Shown in pieces: positions 26,670 to 34,727 of a stretch of 64,000 nucleotides of DNA (its first letter is position 1; each line of letters begins with the position of its first letter). The stretch spans positions 186,001 through 250,000 of the forward strand of contig NZ_NSKE01000002.1 of NCBI RefSeq assembly GCF_002287075.1. Direction: 5' to 3'. Both the position numbers and the translations under genes were made by a program. This DNA comes from Fodinibius salipaludis. Lineage in GTDB: Bacteria > Bacteroidota > Rhodothermia > Balneolales > Balneolaceae. The notes beneath the pieces were generated by a model, which was not told the DNA's origin, searched no databases, and saw only the letters and a list, made by a program, of their open reading frames with translations.

Positions 26670-27018
26670 CCTGTACTTTTTTTAGTAATGACGCTAGCAT
26701 ACGCTTAATTTCGGTTACTTTTTTGAGCAATATTTTAAACGTTTTTTTATCAATAAATTCTAAATCTTTACTCAGTATCAACTGGTATTCTAATTCCGAA
26801 GCCGAACCAAACGCAATGTTTAAAAAACGTGCAAGTTGTGGCTGGGTATTCCTGCCACAGCCTTCAGCAATATTTGAAGGAATTGAGGCCGAGGATCTAC
26901 GCATTTGACTTATCAAACCATACAATTCCTCTTTAGGATATGAAGAAGTGAATTTATAAATATCCAGTGTTAAGCTATGACTCTTTTCCCATATTTTTAA
27001 ATTTCTAAAATTTTTCAT
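26659..27018 (-). CDS. Four-helix-bundle protein (S23/IVS-type, TIGR02436 family)
   Basis: A 119-residue protein of the family first found in intervening sequences of 23S rRNA genes. The family pattern is clear: NLKIWEKSHSLTLDIYKFT, the central LISQMRRSSASIPSNIAEG (conserved R-R-x-x-x-S-I-x-x-N-I-A-E-G), and SASELEYQLILSKDLEFI. Four helices are predicted. It is oriented against its neighbours and lies wholly between the arms of a 25-base inverted repeat; its stop codon is inside the left arm. That is the layout of an IVS-like mobile cassette, here placed between two protein genes rather than within rRNA. The cellular role of the family is unsettled. Confidence 0.9.
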   Translation of the reverse strand: MKNFRNLKIWEKSHSLTLDIYKFTSSYPKEELYGLISQMRRSSASIPSNIAEGCGRNTQPQLARFLNIAFGSASELEYQLILSKDLEFIDKKTFKILLKKVTEIKRMLASLLKKVQADS

Positions 27019-27041
27019 GGCCCCTATTTTTAATAAGTTAA

Positions 27042-27066
27042 CTGATAGCTGAACGCTGATAGCTTT
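27042..27066. repeat. Right arm of inverted repeat flanking a four-helix-bundle gene
   Basis: Starts with CTGATAGCTGAACGCTGAT and ends CTTT. It pairs with 26645-26669 at 24 of 25 positions. It lies 23 bases upstream of the gene start (minus strand) and about 55 bases before smpB, so it sits in the smpB promoter region. No convincing target-site duplication was seen outside the arms. Confidence 0.9.
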
Positions 27067-27120
27067 AGCTTTGCTAACTTAGTAAGACACTTGAAGCTTA
27101 AAATCCTTACATCCTAAAAC

Positions 27121-27591
27121 ATGTCTAACAACTCCAATCCAACGATAAAAAACCGTAAAGCACGACACGACTATCATGTCGAAGAAACCTACGAAGCCGG
27201 TATCGTTTTACGGGGAAGTGAGGTTAAATCACTTCGCGATGGTAATGCCAGCCTTAGCGAGTCTTTTGCGTACCTCCAAGATGGAGAGGTATTTTTGCGG
27301 GATATGTATATTAAACCGTATAAAGAGGCTTCATACACCAACCACGATGAGCGACGTGAACGCAAACTGCTGCTGAACAAAAGAGAAATTGCTGAACTTG
27401 ATAAAGCTGTTTCCCAAAAGGGATACACCATTGTACCTCTTAAACTTTATTTTAAAAAAGGTTACGCCAAAATTTTACTGGGTCTGGCACGCGGTAAGCA
27501 AAAACATGATAAACGTGAAGATATTAAAGAACGAGATACCCGACGCGAGCTGGAACGCAAGTATAAAGGCACCTACAAGGTTAACATGTAA
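27121..27591 (+). CDS. smpB: SsrA-binding protein
   Basis: RNA-binding partner of tmRNA in trans-translation rescue of stalled ribosomes. The 156-residue length is typical. Visible motifs are NRKARHDYHVEETYEAGIVL, GSEVKSLRDGNASLSESFA, NHDERRERKLLLNK and the basic C-terminal tail KRDDIKERDTRRE-like stretch (DKREDIKERDTRRELERKYK). The ssrA gene itself is not in the window. It starts at ATG 27121 and is followed 11 bases later by mtfA, suggesting co-transcription. Confidence 0.96.
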   Translation: MSNNSNPTIKNRKARHDYHVEETYEAGIVLRGSEVKSLRDGNASLSESFAYLQDGEVFLRDMYIKPYKEASYTNHDERRERKLLLNKREIAELDKAVSQKGYTIVPLKLYFKKGYAKILLGLARGKQKHDKREDIKERDTRRELERKYKGTYKVNM

Positions 27592-27602
27592 CCGGCAATG
27601 CC

Positions 27603-28379
27603 ATGTTCGGGTTTAAAAAATGGCGGCGTAAACGTCTGTTAAAGAAAGGCTTTTCGGATAACCAGCTTGCGATTCTAAAAAAGCACGTTCCCTACTACCA
27701 TCATTTACCAGCTCATCTTCAGAAAAAGCTGGTCGGATTAACAAAAATTTTTCTGTACGAAAAACGTTTTGAAGGATGCGCCGGTCTTATAATCACAGAC
27801 GAAATTCGAATTAGCATTGCTGCCCAAGCGTCTATCCTTCTACTGGGAACGGAAGACCTCTCCTACTTTTATGAGGATTTACGATCGGTGCTTGTATACC
27901 CCAAAACATATGTAGCCAAAGTAAAACAACGGAATAACGGTATTTTTGTTGAGGAAGGGTTTGAACAACGCCACGGCGAAGCATGGTCACACGGCTATGT
28001 TGTTTTAGCTTGGAATGAGGTCCAACAGGGAGCCTCCGATATCCACGACGGACAAAACCTCGTATTTCACGAATTTGCCCACCAGCTGGACTACGAATAC
28101 GGGGCTACCGACCAGATCGAACAGGATTATGGCGAATCCCATTTTTTATCCTGGGCTCGGATCTTAGGCAATGAATACCAACAATTTCTTACATCCATCA
28201 AGCAAAACCAGCAGACCCTTATCGATGAATATGGAGCTACCAATCCGGCAGAGTTTTTTGCTGTAGTCACCGAACTGTTCTTCGAAAAACCGAAAGAACT
28301 AAAAAGCAAACATCCCCAATTGTACAGCCAGTTCAAAGAATTTTACCAACAAGACCCCGCCGATTATATAAAGTTGTAG
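27603..28379 (+). CDS. mtfA: MtfA-like zinc-dependent peptidase
   Basis: Member of the MtfA family (DUF980, peptidase M90), 258 residues. In Escherichia coli the homologue binds the repressor Mlc and has aminopeptidase activity; whether this one does so is unknown. The zinc motif HEFAH is at residues 156-160 in LVFHEFAHQLDYEYG, and a downstream EFFAVVTELFFEKP supplies the conserved Glu. The N-terminal helix FGFKKWRRKRLLKKGF and HVPYYHHLPAHLQKKL are also family marks. No signal peptide is present, so it is cytoplasmic. It follows smpB closely. Confidence 0.9.
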   Translation: MFGFKKWRRKRLLKKGFSDNQLAILKKHVPYYHHLPAHLQKKLVGLTKIFLYEKRFEGCAGLIITDEIRISIAAQASILLLGTEDLSYFYEDLRSVLVYPKTYVAKVKQRNNGIFVEEGFEQRHGEAWSHGYVVLAWNEVQQGASDIHDGQNLVFHEFAHQLDYEYGATDQIEQDYGESHFLSWARILGNEYQQFLTSIKQNQQTLIDEYGATNPAEFFAVVTELFFEKPKELKSKHPQLYSQFKEFYQQDPADYIKL

Positions 28380-28396
28380 TAAATACACTATTGAGA

Positions 28397-28903
28397 TCAC
28401 TGAATCGTAACACTCGTATTCAGCTCGGGACTATTTTTTAACGTCTGATAAATTACGCAGTACCGTTCCGTTAATTCAATAAGCTTTTCTATTCTTTTCC
28501 CCGAGGCTGCTGTATTTAACTCAAAGTTCAATGTAATGGATTTAAAACCCACTGGTGCTTCTTTAGATACGGCCAGCGTACCCCGAAAATCAAGCACGCC
28601 TTCCGCTCTAACCGTACCCTCTCCGATCTCAATTTCCATAGCCGTAGCTACCGACTTTAACGTTACTCCGGCACAAGCCACCAATGCTTCCAGCAACATA
28701 TCGCCCGAGCAGGCTTGCGAACCATCTCCCCCAGTAGCCGGATGTAATCCTGCTTCTGCTTCACCGGCATCAGTCGGAACAAAACATGCGATATCTTCTC
28801 CCAGCTTACCCTCAACATGCAGCGTATATTCACCTTCTTCGGGATTGGTCTTATATTTTTCCTTTAGTGGGGCTTGGCGGGCGCGTAACTCAGACTTCTT
28901 CAT
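28397..28903 (-). CDS. OsmC family protein
   Basis: A 168-residue OsmC/Ohr-type protein, a family of thiol peroxidases acting on organic hydroperoxides or of related function. Two cysteines lie in the family positions, Cys65 (SQACSGDMLLEAL) and Cys77 (LVACAGVTLK). The C-terminal half has FRGTLAVSKEAPVGFKSITL and RYCVIYQTLKNSPEL, usual for the OsmC rather than Ohr subgroup. It is probably cytoplasmic. Single gene, convergent with mtfA with only 17 bases between stops; the strong hairpin upstream belongs to rnpB. Confidence 0.9.
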   Translation of the reverse strand: MKKSELRARQAPLKEKYKTNPEEGEYTLHVEGKLGEDIACFVPTDAGEAEAGLHPATGGDGSQACSGDMLLEALVACAGVTLKSVATAMEIEIGEGTVRAEGVLDFRGTLAVSKEAPVGFKSITLNFELNTAASGKRIEKLIELTERYCVIYQTLKNSPELNTSVTIQ

Positions 28904-29039
28904 CTACAATATTTTTTTTGATTACACATTTAACGTTCAAAAAAGAAAATAAGCTTTCAATAACCCAGCTCCCAGTTAACCTTACATCAATTTACAACAG
29001 CAGACATATTTTTGGGGAAACATAAATTACAGCTCAAAG

Positions 29040-29071
29040 ACAAAAGGCCGCCCTGTTCGGACGGCCTTTTG
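29040..29071 (-). terminator. Rho-independent terminator of rnpB
   Basis: CAAAAGGCCG and CGGCCTTTTG form a ten-base perfect stem around an 11-base loop, ending in TTTTG on the minus strand. It lies about 12 bases after the 3' end of the RNase P RNA. Confidence 0.85.
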
Positions 29072-29083
29072 ATATAGTTTCGA

Positions 29084-29456
29084 GGGATGATCTGTAAGCC
29101 GAATTCTGTATCCCGACTGCTGTCGGGATGGCAATCATTTATCTGGTCCCCGAATCACTTCGAGGCTCGAGCACTCTACCCGGCTGTATTGCGACGAGCA
29201 GCGCACAGCCTGCATGAGCTTGCACCCCATGAGGTTTTCCCTGCCTCCGAATGTTACCACCGGAGCGGTGAGCTCTTACCTCACCTTTTCACCTTTTCCC
29301 AGAAGCCAAATGGTCATCATGGGTAGTCTGTTTTCTGTGGCACTGGCTATCCCGAATAATCGGGATCTTCCCGTTAGGAAGCACGGTGCTCGTTGGTGTT
29401 CGGACTTTCCTCCCTCCTACGCCTTGACGCAGGTGGCGATTGCCCGATCATCCCTT
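29084..29456 (-). ncRNA. rnpB: RNase P RNA (bacterial type A)
   Basis: The catalytic RNA that matures tRNA 5' ends. On the minus strand the first helix is GGGATGATC with its partner GATCATCCC at the 3' end (29446-29454 and 29084-29092). The conserved region I GAGGAAAGTCCGAACACC follows about 45 bases in. Downstream are GGTAAGAGCTCACCG and the 3' ACAGAATTCGGCTTAC, all highly conserved in bacterial RNase P RNA. Length is about 373 bases. Short open frames on the plus strand across this locus are not genes. Ends are set from the P1 helix and could shift by a few bases. Confidence 0.96.
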
Positions 29457-29500
29457 TAATTCCATGACTTTAAAGAACTAAAACACTTCTATAAACGAAA

Positions 29501-29540
29501 AAGATGCACAACATCATATAAATTATATGCTGTACATCTT
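29501..29540 (-). terminator. Terminator after the coiled-coil/Nif3 operon
   Basis: AAGATGCACAACATCATATA pairs with AATTATATGCTGTACATCTT with two mismatches and one shift. On the minus strand it is followed by TTTTTCG, the pattern of an intrinsic terminator. It lies 28 bases past the stop of the coiled-coil gene and upstream of rnpB. Confidence 0.7.
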
Positions 29541-29567
29541 AAAAACAGTCAGCCAAGAAGAAACGTT

Positions 29568-30302
29568 CTACAGTGTGAGTTCCTCTTTGGCATTTTCAAA
29601 AAACGAAGGATGCACTACGATACGTCCACTGTTTTCGTCAATAATGATTTTATTCTTTTTTCGCACTTCAACCTGTGTCTGCGGAGGCAATGCCATTCCC
29701 AGTGCGGCACCACGTTCCATCGGCACAACTGCCAGACCGTTTGAAAGCCCTTCCCGGAGTCGTTTATAGCTTTTCAGATAGCGTTTATCGATATTTTTCT
29801 CGACCTCTTCGCGCTTATCCAAAAGCATATCTTCCTCTTTCTGGGTATCCTTTTTTACCTCCTCGAGGTTTTCTTGCTTTTCTTCGTGCAACTCTTCAAT
29901 ATCATCCAGCTTTTCTTGAAGCTTCTCCATCTCGGGGTCAACTTCTTGAAGACGCTTTTCTATCTCTTCTAACCGAGATTCTGAGTTTTCGATTACCTGC
30001 TTTTGAGATTCAATTTCTTTTGTCAGTGCATCATATTCGCGATTGTTACGCACCGACATCTGCTGCTCTTCATATTTCTCCATCTTATTTTCAGCATCCT
30101 TAATCTCGAGCTCCAGGTTATCTCTTTCAACCTTCAGCTCTTTCTTCTCTTCTTCAAGACGACTGATTTTTGCTTCCAGCCGATTGATGTCAGTTTCAAT
30201 ATCCAGAATCTCTTCTGGCAAATCGCCACGCAGTTGTTTAAGCTCGTCTATTCTGCTGTCGATATATTGAAGATTCGCTAATTGTTGTAGTACTTCTTCC
30301 AT
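29568..30302 (-). CDS. Coiled-coil protein with degenerate C4 zinc-ribbon-like tail (CT398 family)
   Basis: A 244-residue protein related to the chlamydial CT398/zf-RING_7 family that pairs with Nif3 in many genomes. Residues 10-185 form a long Glu/Lys/Leu-rich coiled coil (heptads such as LEEEKKELKVERDNLELEIK). Residues 195-235 match the family's zinc-ribbon segment in shape (ERGAALGMALPPQTQVEVRKKNK... DENSGRIVV), but all four cysteines expected at the zinc-site positions are absent. The protein has no Cys at all in that region. Role unknown; it could be a scaffold. It lies 17 bases downstream of nif3 on the same strand. Confidence 0.83.
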   Translation of the reverse strand: MEEVLQQLANLQYIDSRIDELKQLRGDLPEEILDIETDINRLEAKISRLEEEKKELKVERDNLELEIKDAENKMEKYEEQQMSVRNNREYDALTKEIESQKQVIENSESRLEEIEKRLQEVDPEMEKLQEKLDDIEELHEEKQENLEEVKKDTQKEEDMLLDKREEVEKNIDKRYLKSYKRLREGLSNGLAVVPMERGAALGMALPPQTQVEVRKKNKIIIDENSGRIVVHPSFFENAKEELTL

Positions 30303-30319
30303 AGATTAGATTACGTCGT

Positions 30320-31375
30320 TTATTCCTGCGGATTTTGTTTAGCATCAGGCAAATACACCTGCATTGGATTGGTGATTACTTCGGTTTCAAGAACTTCCAG
30401 CTCTTCAAACGCCTCAGTAAGTTCTTGCTGAAGGGCCGCCACCACCGGCACTTCGCTTTCGTAATGGCCTACATCGACCAGTAAAAAATTCTCTGTATCA
30501 GTAAAATAATCGTGATATTTAATATCGGCGGTAACAAACGCCTGGGCACCTTCCCCTATCGCATTTCCGGTAAGTGAAACACCCGCACCGCCACAAACAG
30601 CTACTTTTTTAATGCGGTCAACGGATCCCGAAAAACGAACGGCTTTTACATCAAGTGCCTCGGCTACGGTATTTAAAAATTGTTGCTGGGTCAATCCCTT
30701 ATCGCGATAAAAACCAACGACCCCCATACCTACATTCTTCGACGGACTGGCAACATCCATCACTTGAAAACTACCGTGGTGTAACAGCCCATTCTTTTCG
30801 AGCTCTTTCTCCAAATCAGCAACATGATGCTCATCAATAATAGCTTCGTATGTAAACTGATGGTCTTTTTTGCCCTCTACCTTGTAATAGTGTGCTTCCT
30901 CAGCCGAATAGTAGTTCAATAGCTTTAGCACCGAATCACTTTCGGAATGACTGGTTGTCAATACAATTTTTCGGCTGATATTGTAGCTGTTATCAAGGAA
31001 CTTCAGATTTTCAAGACCCAACTCTTTTGCCAACACAAAAGAAACACCATCGAGGGCCGCATCGAGATTGGTATGAGCGGCAATCAATCCTATATCATTC
31101 TTAATGAGCTTAAAAATAATTTTGCCCTGCTCATTGGTAGGATTGATAGAATCAATACTTTTGAAAATCAGGGGATGATGTGCGACAATGAGATCGCAAT
31201 TATTTGCTATCGCTTCATCAACAACATCCAGCGTTATATCTAAACAGGTGAGAATTCGTGACACTTGCTGGTTTGGATCGCCGACGAGCAGACCTACATT
31301 ATCGTAGTCGAGTTTTGTGCTGGGCGGAGCCCATTGATTTAGGAAGGTGGATATATGCCGAACCTGAATATTCAT
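30320..31375 (-). CDS. Nif3-like dinuclear metal-centre protein
   Basis: Conserved Nif3/YbgI/YqfO family member of 351 residues, with an inserted central domain (residues 130-235, as in YqfO) between the two metal-binding halves. Metal-site motifs are LDYDNVGLLVGD (22-33), IVAHHPLIF (near 65), AAHTNLDAA and the C-terminal DVGHYESE. Family proteins bind two metal ions and have been linked to GTP cyclohydrolase I-like activity and to stress, but the role is unsettled. It is cytoplasmic. Upstream gene of the pair with the coiled-coil protein. Confidence 0.94.
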   Translation of the reverse strand: MNIQVRHISTFLNQWAPPSTKLDYDNVGLLVGDPNQQVSRILTCLDITLDVVDEAIANNCDLIVAHHPLIFKSIDSINPTNEQGKIIFKLIKNDIGLIAAHTNLDAALDGVSFVLAKELGLENLKFLDNSYNISRKIVLTTSHSESDSVLKLLNYYSAEEAHYYKVEGKKDHQFTYEAIIDEHHVADLEKELEKNGLLHHGSFQVMDVASPSKNVGMGVVGFYRDKGLTQQQFLNTVAEALDVKAVRFSGSVDRIKKVAVCGGAGVSLTGNAIGEGAQAFVTADIKYHDYFTDTENFLLVDVGHYESEVPVVAALQQELTEAFEELEVLETEVITNPMQVYLPDAKQNPQE

Positions 31376-31626
31376 TTGGGCTATCGGCCTCCGTGCTTTA
31401 AAGTTGCGATTCTACAGCACCTGAGGCGATGTAAAAATATATCAGAGTCGAAATAAAAAATACTCAGTGTGTGAACTGTCAATTTACCTTTTATTCTTTA
31501 ATTCAGACTCATAAAATACCATTTTAATAGCTTTCTTAAAAGCTTATTTTTAAAGTGATGCTTGGTTGTTCATCAATCAATATCAACATTTAGTATAACC
31601 CAAACAGATTTGAAAACTGGTATTCT

Positions 31627-32331
31627 ATGCCCGAAGACATTTGTAATAATATTAAAGAGCTACAAAACAGGATAACTCGAGCTTGCAAAAGTGCAGGACG
31701 CGATGCCAATGAAATTACGCTCGTTGCGGTCAGCAAAACAAAACCGGTTGAGGATATTAAGACAGCATATGGCTGCGGCCAAATCCATTTTGGGGAAAAC
31801 CGGGCGAAAGAATTGCAGGATAAGATGGATGATTATGAGAATGAGGACATCCAGTGGCACATGGTCGGCAACCTGCAAACGAATAAAATAAAATACATGG
31901 TTGAGCGTGTAAATTGGATTCACTCTATCGAAAAAAGCAAATACCTCCGAGAAATAGAGAAACGGGCATCCCGTATTGATCGTGTCATCAACACCCTGAT
32001 ACAAATTAACATCAGCGGCGAGGAGCAGAAAAGCGGCTGCGAACCCAAAGACTTAAAAGAAATCCTCGAATATGCACAAGGACTCGACCACGTACGGGTA
32101 CGCGGACTCATGGGGATGGCAACATTTGTAGATCCCGAAGAGGTAGAAAAAGTACGTCCCGAGTTTAAAATGCTCAAAGAAATACGGGATGAACATCAAA
32201 GCTATGAATCAGAAAATGTACAGCTCGATGAACTTTCTATGGGGATGACAAACGATATGGAAATTGCCATACAGGAAGGTTCTACTATGTTGAGGGTAGG
32301 CCGGGCCATATTTGGTGAACGTAACTACTGA
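31627..32331 (+). CDS. YggS-family pyridoxal phosphate homeostasis protein
   Basis: A 234-residue PLP-binding protein (YggS/YlmE/PROSC). The PLP lysine is probably Lys37 in TLVAVSKTKP. Other marks are FGENRAKELQDK, WHMVGNLQTNK, IQINISGEEQKSGC and LSMGMTNDMEIAIQEGSTMLRVGRAIFG near the C-terminus. The family buffers free pyridoxal phosphate and affects amino-acid balance. It is followed on the same strand by two small membrane proteins and DivIVA, an order resembling the ylmE-ylmF-ylmG-divIVA block of other phyla, with different middle genes. Confidence 0.94.
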   Translation: MPEDICNNIKELQNRITRACKSAGRDANEITLVAVSKTKPVEDIKTAYGCGQIHFGENRAKELQDKMDDYENEDIQWHMVGNLQTNKIKYMVERVNWIHSIEKSKYLREIEKRASRIDRVINTLIQINISGEEQKSGCEPKDLKEILEYAQGLDHVRVRGLMGMATFVDPEEVEKVRPEFKMLKEIRDEHQSYESENVQLDELSMGMTNDMEIAIQEGSTMLRVGRAIFGERNY

Positions 32332-32410
32332 GCAAAAATATCGTTATAAAACCTTTCAATCTTATTGAGATTTAGTACATTACAAAAGGTTAACTAAAAT
32401 ATCGCTTATT

Positions 32411-32728
32411 ATGGCAGCATGGATTTGGGTACTTATACCGCTGGTTGCAATTATTGGTGCTTTCATCATCGAGTATCAGAAGAATAAGATGTCGATGAAG
32501 AATCGCAGCCGACAGAATGAGGAGGAAGTCGAAGATCTCCGAAAGTTGATCAATTCCCTAAAAGGTCGGATCGAAAACCTCGAAGCTATTGCTGCCGGCG
32601 AACCAGATGATTTTTCTACTGGGGCGGGACGAGGAATGGAAGAAATTGAAATTGACGAATCCTCAACCGTTAAAGAAAATAAGAAGGAAGTTTCTAATCT
32701 TGCAGATAAAAAAAGGAAAAAATCATGA
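32411..32728 (+). CDS. Small PspB-like membrane protein (first of two)
   Basis: A 105-residue protein with one N-terminal hydrophobic span (residues 4-21, AWIWVLIPLVAIIGAFII), then a positively charged stretch, a coiled coil (EVEDLRKLINSLKGRIENLEAI) and an acidic tail. This resembles PspB-type proteins, in which a membrane helix is followed by a coiled coil, but the similarity is only in layout. The next gene repeats the plan, and its ATG overlaps this stop by four bases (ATGA at 32725), so translation is coupled. Function unknown; location between yggS and divIVA suggests an envelope or division role. Confidence 0.7.
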   Translation: MAAWIWVLIPLVAIIGAFIIEYQKNKMSMKNRSRQNEEEVEDLRKLINSLKGRIENLEAIAAGEPDDFSTGAGRGMEEIEIDESSTVKENKKEVSNLADKKRKKS

Positions 32729-33090
32729 GTGAAGATGCGATAATTGTAGCAATTGTTTTTGGATCAATCCTTGGCATGATTGCTATTCCCATGCTTATTA
32801 ACTTAGCTAAGAAGTGGGTCGACCGGAACAACAGCTCCATTCCCGAAGAACAATTTGATCGGTTGGCCAAAGCGTTTATGCAACACAAGAAAGATACGCA
32901 GCGCCGTATTCAAAACCTGGAAGCGATTATCAGCGACGATGATCCCACTGAAAGCTCGCAAAATAAAGAAGCAACAAATAAAATTGAGGCTCCAAAGGAA
33001 AGCATAGAATTTGATGATTCTGATAATGTCTCGGAAGAATCAGAATCTAATGGTAATGAAAACAATTTGCGGAACATGCTTCGGGAATAG
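32725..33090 (+). CDS. Small PspB-like membrane protein (second of two)
   Basis: A 121-residue protein built like its neighbour: an N-terminal membrane span (residues 5-27, AIIVAIVFGSILGMIAIPMLINL), a short charged loop, a coiled coil (DRLAKAFMQHKKDTQRRIQNLEAI) and a disordered acidic, Ser/Glu-rich tail. The shared RIxNLEAI motif with the upstream protein (GRIENLEAI) suggests the two derive from duplication. Translation is coupled to the upstream gene by an ATGA overlap. I do not recognise a family with confidence; PspB is the nearest in shape. Confidence 0.7.
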   Translation: MSEDAIIVAIVFGSILGMIAIPMLINLAKKWVDRNNSSIPEEQFDRLAKAFMQHKKDTQRRIQNLEAIISDDDPTESSQNKEATNKIEAPKESIEFDDSDNVSEESESNGNENNLRNMLRE

Positions 33091-33135
33091 CATGTTAAAC
33101 TAACCACTTTATTTGACAGATAGCTCATACATACT

Positions 33136-33762
33136 ATGAAATTAACAGCTCTTGAAATAAAACAACAGGAATTTGATAAATCACTGCGTGGTTACGACAA
33201 AGACGAGGTTCAAGCGTTTCTAAACCTGATGTCGAATGAGTGGGAACACATGGTAGCAAAAAACCGTGAGCTCGAAAAACGAATTGACGAGCTGGAAGAA
33301 AAGCTTAAGCATTACGAGCGTGTTGAGGAAGCTCTTCACGAAACGCTGCAAACAGCCAAAGAATCGGCCGAACAAAAGCTAACTGGGGCCCGTAAAGATG
33401 CCCGCAACAAAATTGAAAAAGCTGAAATGGAGGCCGAGTCTATTGTCCGCGAAGCTACCCAGCAGCGACAACAGGTGCGACAAAGTATCATCCGACTGCT
33501 TGACCGACGTAAAGAAATTATTGGGGGCATCCGGTCCTACCTGGAGATGGCTCAGGAATCCCTCGAACAGTTTTCCAAAGACGAAGCTGCCCTTTTTGAT
33601 CTACCAGCCGAGGAAGATGAGTTTTCTGAAAAGTTAAGCGAACAGGCCAAACGGCGCAATAAGGCTCTCCTTGATGAAGATGACAATCAACTCGATGATG
33701 AAGGACAGAGCATGCCCCCCGGCAGTGAAAATATTGATGATTTAATTGACGAACTCGACTAA
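33136..33762 (+). CDS. divIVA: DivIVA domain-containing protein
   Basis: A 208-residue DivIVA-type protein. The N-terminal lipid-binding motif is well kept (MKLTALEIKQQEFDKSLRGYDKDEVQAFLN in family layout: L-x-x-x-E-I-x-x-x-x-F-x-x-x-x-x-G-Y-x-x-x-E-V-x-x-F-L). A coiled coil follows (residues 40-120), and the C-terminal 70 residues are acidic. DivIVA proteins sit at curved membrane and organise division or polar growth in Gram-positives; in the FCB group their role is little studied. It lies 45 bases after the second small membrane protein, on the same strand. Confidence 0.9.
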   Translation: MKLTALEIKQQEFDKSLRGYDKDEVQAFLNLMSNEWEHMVAKNRELEKRIDELEEKLKHYERVEEALHETLQTAKESAEQKLTGARKDARNKIEKAEMEAESIVREATQQRQQVRQSIIRLLDRRKEIIGGIRSYLEMAQESLEQFSKDEAALFDLPAEEDEFSEKLSEQAKRRNKALLDEDDNQLDDEGQSMPPGSENIDDLIDELD

Positions 33763-33880
33763 CTTCTTCTGCGTTTGTCATATCGGGCCTAACAATATCT
33801 TTTGGCAAATGTGATTTCCTATCTATATAGGCTTTTTATATTTTCTATAATCTATTTGAACCACTAAGATTACTGTATTT

Positions 33881-34717
33881 ATGCAAAGAGATACTGTTGA
33901 AGAATTTCGAGAAAAGCGCGATGAAGCCCTTTCCTTTCTTAAAAATGAAACTGATGAACAACCGGATTATTTAATCATCCTCGGAACCGGACTCGGTCGC
34001 CTCGCTGATGAGATCGATGTTGTTGACAGTATTTCTTACTCCGAAATTCCACACTTCCCTGATTCTACAGTAGAAGGTCATGCCGGGAAACTTCTTTTTG
34101 GATCTCTCAGCGGGAAAAAGGTTGTAGCAATGCAGGGGCGCTTTCACTATTACGAAGGCTACTCCATGCAAGAGATTGCCTTTCCCCCTCGCGTTCTTCA
34201 TGCTATGGGTGCCGAAACACTCATTGTCAGCAATGCCAGCGGGGGCATGAATCCCAATTATTCCCGCGGCGACATCATGCTGATTAACGATCATATCAAC
34301 ATGTTTGGTGACAACCCGTTAATCGGCCCCAATGACGATGAGCTCGGTCCCCGATTCCCTGACATGAGTGATCCCTATACGGAAAGCTTGCGAAAAGTAG
34401 CCGAAAAAGTAGCCTTGAAAAAAGGAATCAAAATGCACGAAGGGGTGTATTTAGCACTTAGCGGACCAACGATGGAAACAAAGGCGGAATATCGATTTCT
34501 CCGAAATATCGGTGCCGATGTGGTCGGCATGAGTACCGTCCCGGAAGTGATTGCTGCTGTCCATATGGGAATGGACGTACTCGGCATTTCGGTAATTACC
34601 GACGAATGTTTTCCCGACGCTCTTGAACCTGTCGATATTGAAAAGGTATTAGAAGCCGCCGGCGAAGCAGAACCGGCCATGACCGAAGTAATTACCGGTG
34701 TACTACAAGAACTTTAG
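33881..34717 (+). CDS. punA: Purine nucleoside phosphorylase
   Basis: Phosphorolysis of guanosine and inosine in purine salvage, by the trimeric (type I) class. Motifs are ILGTGLGRLADEI (phosphate loop), HAGKLLFG, MQGRFHYYEGYSMQEIAFP, SNASGGMNPNYSRGDIMLINDHIN, SGPTMETKAEYRFLRNIGADVVGMSTVPE and the active-site Asn replaced in the ISVITDE stretch by Thr. At 278 residues it has the expected length. It is cytoplasmic. The next gene, a TonB-C lipoprotein, begins 10 bases after the stop. Confidence 0.95.
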   Translation: MQRDTVEEFREKRDEALSFLKNETDEQPDYLIILGTGLGRLADEIDVVDSISYSEIPHFPDSTVEGHAGKLLFGSLSGKKVVAMQGRFHYYEGYSMQEIAFPPRVLHAMGAETLIVSNASGGMNPNYSRGDIMLINDHINMFGDNPLIGPNDDELGPRFPDMSDPYTESLRKVAEKVALKKGIKMHEGVYLALSGPTMETKAEYRFLRNIGADVVGMSTVPEVIAAVHMGMDVLGISVITDECFPDALEPVDIEKVLEAAGEAEPAMTEVITGVLQEL

Positions 34718-34727
34718 TAATTATAAG

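Noticed and set aside
26670..27041. The four-helix-bundle unit as part of a diversity-generating retroelement (Avd-like).
   Set aside because: No reverse transcriptase, template repeat or variable repeat is nearby; the protein fits the S23/IVS type.
29087..29459. Open reading frames on the plus strand across 29087-29459.
   Set aside because: They run across the RNase P RNA on the opposite strand and have no protein family features.
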